DNA of 5,194 nucleotides from an uncultured Oscillospiraceae bacterium (GCA_900758315.1 CAAERF010000423.1:1-5194); one strand, 5' to 3'; positions 1 to 5,194 are shown, numbered from the stretch's first letter. The notes: a model not told the origin generated them from the sequence alone. Program-made: numbers and translations.

Positions 1-42
1 GGCCTGGGCACCCGGGAGTATGAACTGATTGAAATGAAGTAA
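1..42 (+). CDS. 3' end of an unidentified gene (partial)
   Basis: An open frame runs from the first base of the window and ends at a TAA at 40-42, giving the C-terminal residues GLGTREYELIEMK. The stop lies about 20 nt before a strong terminator hairpin that fits the end of this transcript, which supports the frame being real. The tail is short and mixed in charge, with no recognisable motif, so I cannot assign a family or function. The upstream part of the gene lies outside the window. Confidence 0.6.
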   Translation, partial: GLGTREYELIEMK

Positions 43-59
43 ACTGAAATGGCTAAAAG

Positions 60-90
60 TGTGCGGGAAGGACCTTCCCGCATATTTTTT
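60..90 (+). terminator. Rho-independent terminator, possibly bidirectional
   Basis: A perfect 9-bp stem pairs TGCGGGAAG (62-70) with CTTCCCGCA (74-82) around a 3-nt loop, and can extend outward through a G-U pair (61/83) and an A-T pair (60/84). A run of six T (85-90) follows directly, the classic intrinsic terminator layout. It lies 20 nt after the stop of the partial upstream gene. Four A at 55-58 on the other side would give a short U run on the minus strand, so it might also stop transcription from the right, but no minus-strand gene is apparent here. Confidence 0.9.
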
Positions 91-146
91 AGGTTCCGGC
101 ATAGCATTTTAGCAGGTGACCATGTTTTGGAAGGGGAGAGCGGGAA

Positions 147-659
147 ATGAAACGCAAAGGGACCCTTAGATGGGATCAGCTGCGCATCTTCGTATGTGTG
201 ACCATCGCCGGAGCCATTCTCCACGGCCTGTTTGATCTGTGGCCCAGTATCTTGACAGAGTTTGTGGCGCCAGTCAATGAGAGCATTTGGGAGCATGTCA
301 AAATTGTATTCTGGCCGCTGCTAGTGGGGCTGATTGTACTCTATGGCGGCAAAAAGCTGGCCAGCAGTCTGACTGTATTGCTGGTGTGCAGTGGGGCAAT
401 GCTGGTGTTTGGCTGGCTGTACCATATCGTCCTCAAAAATCCGGCGGGATTTGCGGACATCGCGTTTTATGTGCTGTTGATGGCGGTGGGATGTGTCCTG
501 CCAGCCTTTTGGGAGGTCTCCGAGTCCTGGATCCCCATGGTACTGGGAGGAACAGTTTTGCTGGTAGGGTTGCTGGTGACCTTTACCATCATGCCGCCGG
601 ATTTTATGCTCTTCCACGACGCATCGCTGGTGGACGCGTGGGTGAGATATCCGTGCTGA
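147..659 (+). CDS. Multi-pass membrane protein, DUF6512-like (PVNES motif)
   Basis: This 170-residue protein is an integral membrane protein of unknown function. By eye it has about five hydrophobic helices, near residues 12-34, 52-68, 74-91, 104-121 and 130-150, after a short basic N-terminus (MKRKGTLR) that should stay in the cytoplasm. Its hallmark is a conserved-looking polar stretch, APVNESIWEHVK at 41-52, before helix 2, plus a histidine in helix 1 (H26) and PPDFMLFHD near the C-terminus. From memory these match a small Firmicutes family (DUF6512); I could not search to confirm it. The ATG at 147 is preceded by AAGGGGAG (131-138) with 8-nt spacing. The gene stands alone between a terminator upstream and a promoter downstream, so it is probably monocistronic. 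I see no convincing promoter in 91-130. The last dozen residues look less family-like than the rest. Confidence 0.8.
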   Translation: MKRKGTLRWDQLRIFVCVTIAGAILHGLFDLWPSILTEFVAPVNESIWEHVKIVFWPLLVGLIVLYGGKKLASSLTVLLVCSGAMLVFGWLYHIVLKNPAGFADIAFYVLLMAVGCVLPAFWEVSESWIPMVLGGTVLLVGLLVTFTIMPPDFMLFHDASLVDAWVRYPC

Positions 660-681
660 ATCAAGTGAAAAAGGCTGTATG

Positions 682-717
682 CAGGCGGTTTTTCCGGTTT
701 TTCGGGAGAACCGTCTG
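682..717 (+). terminator. Imperfect hairpin, possible weak terminator
   Basis: Positions 682-695 can pair with 704-717 as a continuous 14-bp stem including three G-U pairs, with an 8-nt loop (GGTTTTTC). It lies 23 nt after the stop of the membrane protein gene and just before a promoter, where a terminator would be expected. There is no T run after the stem, however; the T runs sit within the stem and loop. Its role as a terminator is therefore uncertain, and it could also be a 3' end stabiliser or chance pairing. Confidence 0.3.
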
Positions 718-733
718 TGCTTATGGGTTAAGG

Positions 734-762
734 TTGACGGGAGAGGGCAACGATGATACAAT
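734..762 (+). promoter_or_regulatory. SigA-type promoter with extended -10
   Basis: TTGACG (734-739) matches the -35 consensus at five of six bases. After exactly 17 nt comes TACAAT (757-762), also five of six against TATAAT. A TG dinucleotide at 754-755, one base before the -10 box, makes it an extended -10. Transcription would start near 769, leaving a leader of about 30 nt before the methyltransferase start codon. No operator-like repeat or riboswitch is seen in this short leader. It is the only clear promoter ahead of the six-gene run to the right, so it is likely to drive the whole unit. Confidence 0.8.
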
Positions 763-787
763 AAAGTGCTAATGAAAACATGAAACT

Positions 788-791
788 GGGG
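788..791 (+). promoter_or_regulatory. Ribosome binding site that decides the methyltransferase start
   Basis: GGGG at 788-791 lies 8 nt before the ATG at 800 but only 2 nt before the in-frame GTG at 794. The spacing favours ATG 800, which removes two residues from the longest reading. The resulting N-terminus (MWIADGWKDYELLD) also looks like the start of related methyltransferases as I recall them. Confidence 0.6.
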
Positions 792-799
792 TAGTGTAT

Positions 800-1666
800 A
801 TGTGGATTGCAGATGGCTGGAAAGACTATGAGCTGCTGGACTGCGGCAGAGGAGAAAAACTGGAGCGCTGGGGCAATAAGCTGCTGGTGCGCCCGGATCC
901 CCAGGCCATCTGGAATACCCCGCGGCGGATGCCGGGCTGGAAAAAGCCGGATGGACGCTACCTGCGCAGCCGGTCCGGCGGCGGCCACTGGGAGAAGGAC
1001 AAGCTGCCTCAGCGCTGGCACGTCCGGTACCGGAATCTGACCTTCCAGGTGGGTCCGATGAACTTCAAGCACACGGGGCTGTTTCCCGAACAGGCGGCCA
1101 ACTGGGACTTTGCCATGGAACGCATTCGCTCCGCCGGGCGGGAGATCAATGTCCTGAATCTGTTCGCCTACACGGGCGGCGCCACCATTGCCTGCGCCGC
1201 TGCGGGAGCGAAGGTGTGCCATGTGGATGCGGCCAAGGGCATGGTGGCCTGGGCCCGGGAAAACGCCAAGTGTTCCGGCCTGGAGCAGGCGCCTATTCGC
1301 TGGATTGTGGATGACTGCGCCAAATTTGTGGAGCGTGAGATCCGACGGGGCCGGCGTTACGATGCCCTGATTATGGACCCGCCCTCCTACGGCCGGGGTC
1401 CTTCCGGCGAGATCTGGAAGCTGGAGGAGAATCTGTACCCGTTTTTAGAGCTGGTGGTCCAGGTGCTGTCCGATCAGCCGCTGTTTATTCTGGTCAACTC
1501 CTACACCACCGGCCTGGCTCCAGGAGTGCTGACCTATTTGCTGGATACGCTGGTGACCAGACGGTATGGAGGCCATACGGACTCCCAAGAGCTGGGATTG
1601 CCGGTGACGGCTTCCGGTCTCGCGCTGCCCTGCGGTGCCACAGGGCGCTGGGTAGCGGAGCCGTGA
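800..1666 (+). CDS. Class I SAM-dependent methyltransferase, RlmI/RlmK-like, probably acting on rRNA
   Basis: This 288-residue cytoplasmic protein should transfer a methyl group from S-adenosylmethionine, most likely to ribosomal RNA. The N-terminal part (1-90) carries WKDYELLD and LVRPDPQAIW, then HTGLFPEQ (91-98) ahead of a Rossmann-fold domain. SAM-binding motif I is LNLFAYTGGAT (119-129); VDAAKGMV (142-149) holds the acidic motif II residue, DD 171-172 the motif III position, and MDPPSYGRG (192-200) is motif IV. This architecture fits the Methyltrans_SAM/COG1092 group, which includes RlmI and the RlmK half of RlmKL. Where RlmI-type m5C enzymes have catalytic cysteines after motif IV, this protein reads VNSYTTGL (232-239) with none, so it may not make 5-methylcytosine. 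It is the first gene after the promoter, and ecfA1 follows after 18 nt. The family call is firm; the exact substrate is not known. Confidence 0.85.
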   Translation: MWIADGWKDYELLDCGRGEKLERWGNKLLVRPDPQAIWNTPRRMPGWKKPDGRYLRSRSGGGHWEKDKLPQRWHVRYRNLTFQVGPMNFKHTGLFPEQAANWDFAMERIRSAGREINVLNLFAYTGGATIACAAAGAKVCHVDAAKGMVAWARENAKCSGLEQAPIRWIVDDCAKFVEREIRRGRRYDALIMDPPSYGRGPSGEIWKLEENLYPFLELVVQVLSDQPLFILVNSYTTGLAPGVLTYLLDTLVTRRYGGHTDSQELGLPVTASGLALPCGATGRWVAEP

Positions 1667-1684
1667 CGGGAAGAGGAAAAACGC

Positions 1685-2572
1685 ATGGAAGCAAACGGTG
1701 TAAAAAAGAATATCATCGAGATGGAGCACATCACCTTTTCCTACGCCAGCGAAGAGGAAGCGCCGGTTGAAGTGCTGAAGGATGTTACGCTGTCCATTGA
1801 AGCGGGCAGCTTTGTGGCGATCCTGGGACACAATGGCTGTGGAAAATCCACCCTGGCAAAGCACATGAACGCGATTTTACTTCCCAGCGGCGGCACGGTC
1901 TATGTGGATGGCATCGACACCCGCAGCGATGAGCAGTGGCTGGACGTGCGCCGCACGGTGGGAATGGTATTTCAGAACCCGGACAACCAGATCGTCGCCA
2001 ACGTCGTGGAAGAGGACGTGGCCTTCGCGCCGGAAAATCTGGGCGTTCCGCCTGCCGAAATTCGGGAGCGGGTCGATCGCGCGCTGGAAGTCGTGGGGAT
2101 GAGTGATTACCGCACCCACGCGCCCCATCTGCTCTCCGGCGGACAGAAGCAGCGGGTGGCCATCGCCGGTGTCATCGCCATGCAGCCACGCTGTATTGTG
2201 TTGGACGAGCCCACCGCCATGCTGGACCCCATCGGCCGGGAAGAGGTCATCCATACCATTTTGCGGCTCAATCAAACCTACGGGACGACGGTGGTTCTGA
2301 TCACCCATCACATGAACGAGGCGGCCAAAGCGGACCGACTGGTGGTGATGAATGACGGGAAGATCATTGCGGATGACACGCCCAAGGCGGTGTTTCAGCA
2401 GGTGGAGTACCTGCGCTCGGTGGGACTGGCTGTGCCGGACACCGTGGGGCTGCTGTATGAGCTGAAACAGAGCGGCTGGGATGTTCCGTTAGATGCGCTG
2501 TCCGTGGAGGAGTGTGCGCAGGCTATCTTTCAGGTCCTGAACCGTGGAAAAGCGGAGCGTGTGAGCAGATAG
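1685..2572 (+). CDS. ecfA1: Energy-coupling factor transporter ATPase EcfA1
   Basis: This 295-residue ABC ATPase (also called CbiO1) pairs with EcfA2 to hydrolyse ATP on the cytoplasmic face of EcfT and power uptake of vitamins or metal ions by exchangeable S components. All nucleotide-binding motifs are present: Walker A GHNGCGKST (48-56), Q-loop in VFQNPDNQ (Q97), signature LSGGQKQR (150-157), Walker B IVLDEPTAMLD (171-181) with catalytic E175, and H-loop H208 in ITHH. TAMLDPIGR in the D-loop region and FQNPDNQIV are typical of the A1 paralogue rather than A2. The C-terminal region (about 230-295) is the usual ECF ATPase extension. ATG 1685 follows AGAGG (1672-1676) with 8-nt spacing. The gene starts 18 nt after the methyltransferase and ends 11 nt before ecfA2, so translation is probably coordinated. 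Walker A has cysteine (C52) where serine is more usual; no required residue is missing. Confidence 0.96.
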   Translation: MEANGVKKNIIEMEHITFSYASEEEAPVEVLKDVTLSIEAGSFVAILGHNGCGKSTLAKHMNAILLPSGGTVYVDGIDTRSDEQWLDVRRTVGMVFQNPDNQIVANVVEEDVAFAPENLGVPPAEIRERVDRALEVVGMSDYRTHAPHLLSGGQKQRVAIAGVIAMQPRCIVLDEPTAMLDPIGREEVIHTILRLNQTYGTTVVLITHHMNEAAKADRLVVMNDGKIIADDTPKAVFQQVEYLRSVGLAVPDTVGLLYELKQSGWDVPLDALSVEECAQAIFQVLNRGKAERVSR

Positions 2573-2573
2573 A

Positions 2574-2577
2574 GAGG
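2574..2577 (+). promoter_or_regulatory. Ribosome binding site supporting a TTG start for ecfA2
   Basis: GAGG (2574-2577), within AGAGAGGAA just after the ecfA1 stop, lies 6 nt before TTG at 2584. Longer in-frame reading is possible from 2512, inside ecfA1, but it would add 24 residues with no family resemblance (CAGYLSGPEPW...). The TTG start places EPIIETRDL at the N-terminus, the normal beginning of this ATPase. Confidence 0.75.
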
Positions 2578-2583
2578 AATAAA

Positions 2584-3453
2584 TTGGAACCCATTATTGA
2601 GACGAGGGACCTGTGCTGTACTTACAGCATTGGTACCCCTTTTGAGCATAAAGCCCTGGACAAAGTGAACTTTTCGGCCTGTCCGGGGGAATATATCGGC
2701 ATTATCGGGCACACTGGCTCCGGCAAATCCACGCTGATCCAGCATTTGAACGGTTTGCTGAAACCGACTTCAGGGCAGGTATTGTTAAAGGGCAAGGATA
2801 TCTGGTCGGATAAAAAAATGACCCGTCAGGCACGATTCCAGGTGGGACTGGTGTTCCAGTACCCGGAATATCAGCTGTTTGAGGAGACGGTTTACAAGGA
2901 TATCTCCTTTGGCCCCAAAAACATGCAGCTGGAGCCGGAGGAGATAGATCGCCGGGTCCGGGAAGCCGCCGCATTTGTGGGGCTGCCCGAGGAATTGCTG
3001 GAGAAATCACCCTTTGAGCTCTCCGGCGGACAGAAGCGCCGGGTGGCCATTGCCGGCGTCATTGCCATGGAGCCGGAGGTGCTCATCCTGGACGAGCCCA
3101 CCGCCGGACTGGACCCAGTAGGGCGCGAGGATATTTTGATGAACATCAACGCCTACCATCAGGCGAAGAACGCGACGATTATCATTGTCTCCCACTCCAT
3201 GGAGGAGATGGCGCAGACGGTGGAGCGGGTGGTCGTCATCAATGACGGCGTGATTCCGCTGGATGGTACGCCCCATGAGGTCTTTTCCCACGGGCAGGAG
3301 CTGATTGATATGGGACTGGGCATTCCCCAGGTGACCCAGGTATTTCAGCGTCTGAAAGAGTTGGGCCTGCCCGTTCAGGAGGGAGTCTATACGCTGGAAG
3401 AGGCAAAGCAGGCGCTGCTTGCCCTGGCAAGAAGGGGTGAAGAGACATGTTGA
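2584..3453 (+). CDS. ecfA2: Energy-coupling factor transporter ATPase EcfA2
   Basis: This 289-residue ABC ATPase (also called CbiO2) is the second half of the ECF ATPase heterodimer. Numbered from the TTG start, it has Walker A GHTGSGKST (42-50), Q-loop Q92 in VFQYPEYQLF, signature LSGGQKRR (146-153), Walker B LILDEPTAGLD (167-177) with catalytic E171, and H-loop H204 in IVSHSM. GTPFEHKALD near the N-terminus, FQYPEYQLFEETV and TAGLDPVGR are the features that separate A2 from A1. The start is TTG at 2584, chosen from a GAGG site 6 nt upstream and from family N-termini; upstream in-frame starts lie inside ecfA1. The coding sequence begins 11 nt after the ecfA1 stop and overlaps ecfT by 7 nt, pointing to translational coupling and balanced subunit supply. 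A 51-nt block around the signature is nearly the same at DNA level as in ecfA1. All catalytic residues are intact. Confidence 0.96.
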   Translation: MEPIIETRDLCCTYSIGTPFEHKALDKVNFSACPGEYIGIIGHTGSGKSTLIQHLNGLLKPTSGQVLLKGKDIWSDKKMTRQARFQVGLVFQYPEYQLFEETVYKDISFGPKNMQLEPEEIDRRVREAAAFVGLPEELLEKSPFELSGGQKRRVAIAGVIAMEPEVLILDEPTAGLDPVGREDILMNINAYHQAKNATIIIVSHSMEEMAQTVERVVVINDGVIPLDGTPHEVFSHGQELIDMGLGIPQVTQVFQRLKELGLPVQEGVYTLEEAKQALLALARRGEETC

Positions 3454-4256
3454 AAGATATCACCTTAGGCCAGTATTTTCCCGGCGACTCGCTGATTCAC
3501 CGGATGGATCCCCGCAGCAAGCTGATTATTGTCCTGTTATATATTGTGGTGCTCTTCCTGGCGAAGTCCTTTGTCAGTTACGGTATTCTGGTGCTCTTCC
3601 TGCTCTGGTGCATTGCGGTGTCCAAAGTGGGGATGAAAGCGGTTTTCCGCGGCATGAAACCACTGGTTTTGATCCTGATTGTCACGGGTGTCCTGAACCT
3701 GTTCTACACCGATAAAGGGACTATGCTGTGGGAGTGGAAGTTTCTCCACATCACCACAGGAGGCGTTTTGTCCGCTTTTTTCATGATTTTGCGGGTGATG
3801 CTGCTGATTTCCGGCACCTTTTTGCTGACCTACACCACCTCGCCCATTCGCCTCACCGACGGGCTGGAGAGCTTGCTGGGACCTTTGAAGCGGTTCCGTG
3901 TGCCGGTCCATGAGCTGGCGATGATGATGAGCATTGCGCTGCGCTTTATCCCCACCCTGATTGAGGAGACCGATAAGATTATGTCGGCCCAGAAGGCGCG
4001 GGGCGCTGATTTTGACACCGGCAACCTGCTGCAAAAGGCAAAGGCCATGGTACCGCTGCTGGTGCCGCTGTTTATCTCCTCCTTCCGCAGGGCGGATGAG
4101 CTGGCCACCGCCATGGAGTGCCGCTGCTATCACGGCGGCGAGGGACGAACCAAGCTAGTTCAGTTACAGTACCACCGGCGGGACATCGCTGCACTGGTCT
4201 GCTGTGTGGTGTTGTTCAGCGGTGTAGTTGTGGCGGCGAGAGGCTTCGGACTGTGA
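3447..4256 (+). CDS. ecfT: Energy-coupling factor transporter transmembrane protein EcfT
   Basis: This 269-residue integral membrane protein (also called CbiQ) is the scaffold of the ECF importer: it passes ATPase motion to the S component that carries the substrate. Hydrophobic helices are seen near residues 25-40, 43-60, 70-88, 104-128 and 246-264, with amphipathic coupling helices between. The two coupling signatures sit at QKARGADF (182-189, with A184-R185-G186) and AMECRCYHGG (222-231). The second is usually written A-R-G; here it reads C-R-C with the key arginine R226 kept. DPRSKL (21-26) early in the protein is a common EcfT feature. ATG 3447 has AGGGGTG (3433-3439) 7 nt upstream and overlaps the last 7 nt of ecfA2 (ATGTTGA), suggesting coupled translation. 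Length and position between ecfA2 and truA are normal for Firmicutes. No S component lies nearby, so this is probably the shared group II module. Confidence 0.95.
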   Translation: MLKDITLGQYFPGDSLIHRMDPRSKLIIVLLYIVVLFLAKSFVSYGILVLFLLWCIAVSKVGMKAVFRGMKPLVLILIVTGVLNLFYTDKGTMLWEWKFLHITTGGVLSAFFMILRVMLLISGTFLLTYTTSPIRLTDGLESLLGPLKRFRVPVHELAMMMSIALRFIPTLIEETDKIMSAQKARGADFDTGNLLQKAKAMVPLLVPLFISSFRRADELATAMECRCYHGGEGRTKLVQLQYHRRDIAALVCCVVLFSGVVVAARGFGL

Positions 4257-4268
4257 TTTAGGAGTCAT

Positions 4269-5039
4269 ATGAGAAATATTGCGCTGAAATTGATGTATGT
4301 GGGCACAGCCTATCACGGCTGGCAGATTCAAAAAAACGCGATTACCGTCCAGGAGGCCCTGGAGCAGGGTATCGCCAAGGTGGTCAAGCATCCGGTGCGC
4401 TGTGTGGGTGCGGGACGTACCGATGCCGGCGTCCACGCGGAGACCTATATTGCGAATTTCCGCACGGACTGTACCATACCCTGTGACCGGATTCCGCTGG
4501 CATTCAATGCGCGGTTGCCCGATGATATTGTAGTGGTGTCCGCACGGGAGGTTTCGGAGCAGTTCAACGCCATCAGCTCCTGTCTGAAAAAGGAGTACAC
4601 CTATCGCGTATACAATTCCCGGATCAGGAACGCCTTCTATGTGAATCGGGCCTACTTTTATCCCAAGGTGTTGGACGAGCAGGTGATGGCGGAGGCGGCC
4701 CAGCGTTTTGTGGGCACCCACGACTTTAAAGCGGTGCGGGATGTGGGGACGCCGACCAAGACAACCGTGCGGACGGTCCACTATTTTGATGTGGCCCGTA
4801 AGGGCGAGATGATTGAGATGAAGGTCTGCGCCAACGGTTTTCTGTATAATATGGTTCGTGCCATGGTGGGAACCATTCTGTATGCCGCGGAGGGAAAGCT
4901 GACGCCGGATGGGATCAGCGAGATTCTCCTGCGGGGCAACCGGACGGAGGCGGGACCGACTGTACCGCCGGACGGATTGTATATGACCAAACTGTGGTAC
5001 AAGGAGCCGGTGGGATTGGATACGGATCCGGAGGAATGA
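4269..5039 (+). CDS. truA: tRNA pseudouridine(38-40) synthase TruA
   Basis: This 256-residue cytoplasmic enzyme converts uridine to pseudouridine at positions 38, 39 and 40 in the anticodon stem-loop of many tRNAs. The family fingerprint is clear: YVGTAYHGWQ (10-19) at the N-terminus, GAGRTDAGVHA (47-57) with the catalytic aspartate D52, KKEYTYRV (107-114) with the active-site tyrosine, FLYNMVRAMVGT (191-202) and AGPTVPPDGLY (228-238) near the end. The length is normal for a bacterial TruA, and no key residue is missing. ATG 4269 has AGGAG (4260-4264) only 4 nt upstream, slightly close but workable, and no better start is seen. The gene begins 12 nt after ecfT and ends 5 nt before the next gene, within the same operon. 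The ecfT-truA pairing is a conserved Firmicutes neighbourhood with no known direct functional link. Confidence 0.97.
   Translation: MRNIALKLMYVGTAYHGWQIQKNAITVQEALEQGIAKVVKHPVRCVGAGRTDAGVHAETYIANFRTDCTIPCDRIPLAFNARLPDDIVVVSAREVSEQFNAISSCLKKEYTYRVYNSRIRNAFYVNRAYFYPKVLDEQVMAEAAQRFVGTHDFKAVRDVGTPTKTTVRTVHYFDVARKGEMIEMKVCANGFLYNMVRAMVGTILYAAEGKLTPDGISEILLRGNRTEAGPTVPPDGLYMTKLWYKEPVGLDTDPEE
5030..5035 (+). promoter_or_regulatory. Ribosome binding site inside the truA end, deciding the next start
   Basis: GGAGGA (5030-5035) lies in the last codons of truA. It is 9 nt before ATG 5045 but directly abuts the in-frame ATG at 5036, which overlaps the truA stop as ATGA. The spacing favours 5045, although a start at 5036 would add only MKD. 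Confidence 0.6.
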
Positions 5040-5044
5040 AGGAT

Positions 5045-5194
5045 ATGGCACAGAAGAAAAAGGCGAAAGCCAAGAGAAAGCGGCTGAATTGGAAACAGCC
5101 TGCCATGCGAATTGGGGCTCTTCTTGTCACAATTGCGTTGGTGATTGGCGCCATCCTTCTGGTGGTGTACCGGGACAAGGTCAATCTGGACGCC
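5045..5194 (+). CDS. Single-pass membrane protein of unknown function (5' part only)
   Basis: The first 50 residues are visible before the window ends. They form a very basic head (MAQKKKAKAKRKRLNWKQ, 1-18), a single hydrophobic helix at about 23-42 (IGALLVTIALVIGAILLVVY), and the start of an outside segment (RDKVNLDA). The positive charges before the helix predict the head in the cytoplasm and the remainder outside, as a signal anchor; there is no lipobox or obvious signal peptidase site. ATG 5045 is chosen over the in-frame ATG 5036 from the spacing to GGAGGA (5030-5035). It follows truA by 5 nt, so it should be co-transcribed. The layout resembles, from memory, clostridial proteins of the DUF5711 type, but that is a guess from a short N-terminus. 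It is not rplM, which often follows truA in other Firmicutes. Confidence 0.75.
   Translation, partial: MAQKKKAKAKRKRLNWKQPAMRIGALLVTIALVIGAILLVVYRDKVNLDA

Noticed and set aside
91..130. Possible promoter ahead of the membrane protein gene
   Set aside because: No pair of -35 and -10 boxes with acceptable spacing could be found; the AT-rich words are too far from consensus to list.
287..772. Second + strand frame overlapping the membrane protein and running past its stop
   Set aside because: The product is glycine- and cysteine-rich with no coherent helices, while the frame starting at 147 gives clean membrane segments and a good ribosome binding site.
660..799. Riboswitch or T-box in the leader of the ECF operon
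   Set aside because: The leader after the promoter is only about 30 nt, too short for a riboswitch, and the upstream hairpin lies before the transcription start.
728..1222. Minus-strand open frame of 164 codons opposite the methyltransferase and its promoter
   Set aside because: It overlaps SAM-binding motifs on the other strand and has no family features, so it is treated as a shadow.
1627..1646. Inverted repeat GCCCTG...CAGGGC near the end of the methyltransferase gene
   Set aside because: A 6-bp stem inside coding sequence with no T run after it; it is unlikely to terminate before ecfA1 only 18 nt past the stop.
3537..4133. Minus-strand open frame of 198 codons opposite ecfT
   Set aside because: It is the shadow of a well-supported EcfT; the predicted product is H/Q-rich, with no family resemblance.
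4164..5051. Long minus-strand open frame of 295 codons opposite truA
   Set aside because: It covers nearly all of truA, whose catalytic motifs are complete. The minus-strand product is rich in H, R and Q and has no recognisable domain, typical of antisense frames in GC-rich genes.

Overview
The window looks like chromosomal DNA from a moderately GC-rich Firmicute of class Clostridia, probably near the Oscillospiraceae/Ruminococcaceae. This rests on gene content, Gram-positive style ribosome binding sites, a TTG start, and protein motifs I associate with that group (EcfT with AMECRCY, a PVNESIWEH-type membrane protein). It is inferred from recognition, not from a search. All genes read on the + strand, and I see no mobile element, CRISPR array, tRNA or rRNA.

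Left part (1-660): the last 13 codons of an unidentified gene end at 42 and are followed by a strong intrinsic terminator hairpin (about 60-90). A stand-alone five-helix membrane protein of the PVNES-motif type (probably DUF6512-like) follows at 147-659. The gap 660-799 holds an imperfect hairpin (682-717), then a near-consensus extended -10 promoter (734-762).

Right part (800-5194): that promoter appears to drive a tight run of six genes: a class I SAM-dependent methyltransferase of the RlmI/RlmK-like type (800-1666), the energy-coupling module of a group II ECF vitamin/metal importer (ecfA1 1685-2572, ecfA2 2584-3453, ecfT 3447-4256), tRNA pseudouridine synthase truA (4269-5039), and the start of a single-pass membrane protein cut by the window edge (5045-5194). 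Gaps are 5 to 18 nt, ecfA2 and ecfT overlap by 7 nt, and no terminator is visible within the run.

How they work together: EcfA1 and EcfA2 should form the ATPase heterodimer that powers EcfT, which docks with substrate-binding S proteins encoded elsewhere; none is visible here. TruA modifies tRNA at positions 38-40, and the methyltransferase probably modifies rRNA, so the unit mixes nutrient import with RNA modification. The ecfA1-ecfA2-ecfT-truA order is the well-known Firmicutes arrangement, but the ribosomal protein genes that often flank it (rplQ before, rplM-rpsI after) are not next to it here. I found no clear evidence of a wholly new system. The points most worth checking are the substrate of the methyltransferase, the paired-cysteine form of the second EcfT coupling motif, and the unidentified membrane proteins at both ends.
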